From: Bacteroidota bacterium
GTDB taxonomy: Bacteria; Bacteroidota; Bacteroidia; Bacteroidales; Cfx3-03
NCBI GenBank assembly: GCA_030706265.1
Contig: JAUZOX010000178.1
Coordinates: 1-6,084 of the forward strand
DNA length: 6,084 nt
Direction: 5' to 3'
Shown here one piece after another: positions 6,070 through 6,084 of the stretch. Made by a program: the position numbers and the translations under genes. Numbering within the stretch: position 1 is the first letter of the stretch; each line of letters starts with the position of its first letter. Below the pieces are notes generated by a model, which worked only from the letters and a program-made list of their open reading frames with translations, had not been told where the DNA came from and did not search any database.

Positions 6070-6084
6070 GCATTTTTTGGTTAA

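Overview
The window looks like a Bacteroidota chromosome. Two independent promoter-like sites match the TAnnTTTG -7 element of that phylum, Shine-Dalgarno sequences are weak or absent, the base composition is moderately A+T-rich, and the protein families are forms I associate with Bacteroidota. No species can be named.

Layout: (1) 1-885 (+) is the 3' part of a large secreted-type glycoside hydrolase, probably GH2-like, cut by the left edge. (2) 886-1250 is non-coding. It holds a possible insertion-sequence scar near 1008-1023 and, at its right end, inverted repeats plus a Bacteroidota-type promoter. (3) 1251-5794 (+) is a tight three-gene block: a HipB-like repressor (1251-1544), a full-length HipA-family kinase (1548-2795) and a 991-residue protein (2819-5794). 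The last joins an archaeo-eukaryotic primase (AEP) domain of the TOTE-conflict-system type to an SF2 DExH helicase and an unassigned C-terminal region. Gaps are 3 and 23 nt, so one transcript is likely. (4) 5896-5934 is a hairpin flanked by A and T runs, a probable terminator serving both strands. (5) 5942-6016 (-) is tRNA-Arg(CCU) with an encoded CCA, and its own promoter lies near the right edge.

How the parts may work together: HipB should repress the operon and hold HipA in check. HipA-family kinases stop growth by phosphorylating translation components, in E. coli glutamyl-tRNA synthetase. The AEP-helicase belongs to a family implicated in conflict with foreign DNA. Its co-transcription with a toxin-antitoxin pair suggests an invader-sensing or invader-processing module with a built-in dormancy effector. 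The block is visibly poorer in G+C than the glycosidase gene, and its far end abuts the 3' end of a tRNA gene, as in many islands. No integrase or att repeat is visible inside the window. The defence role is inference from family and context; the domain calls rest on motifs visible in the sequence.
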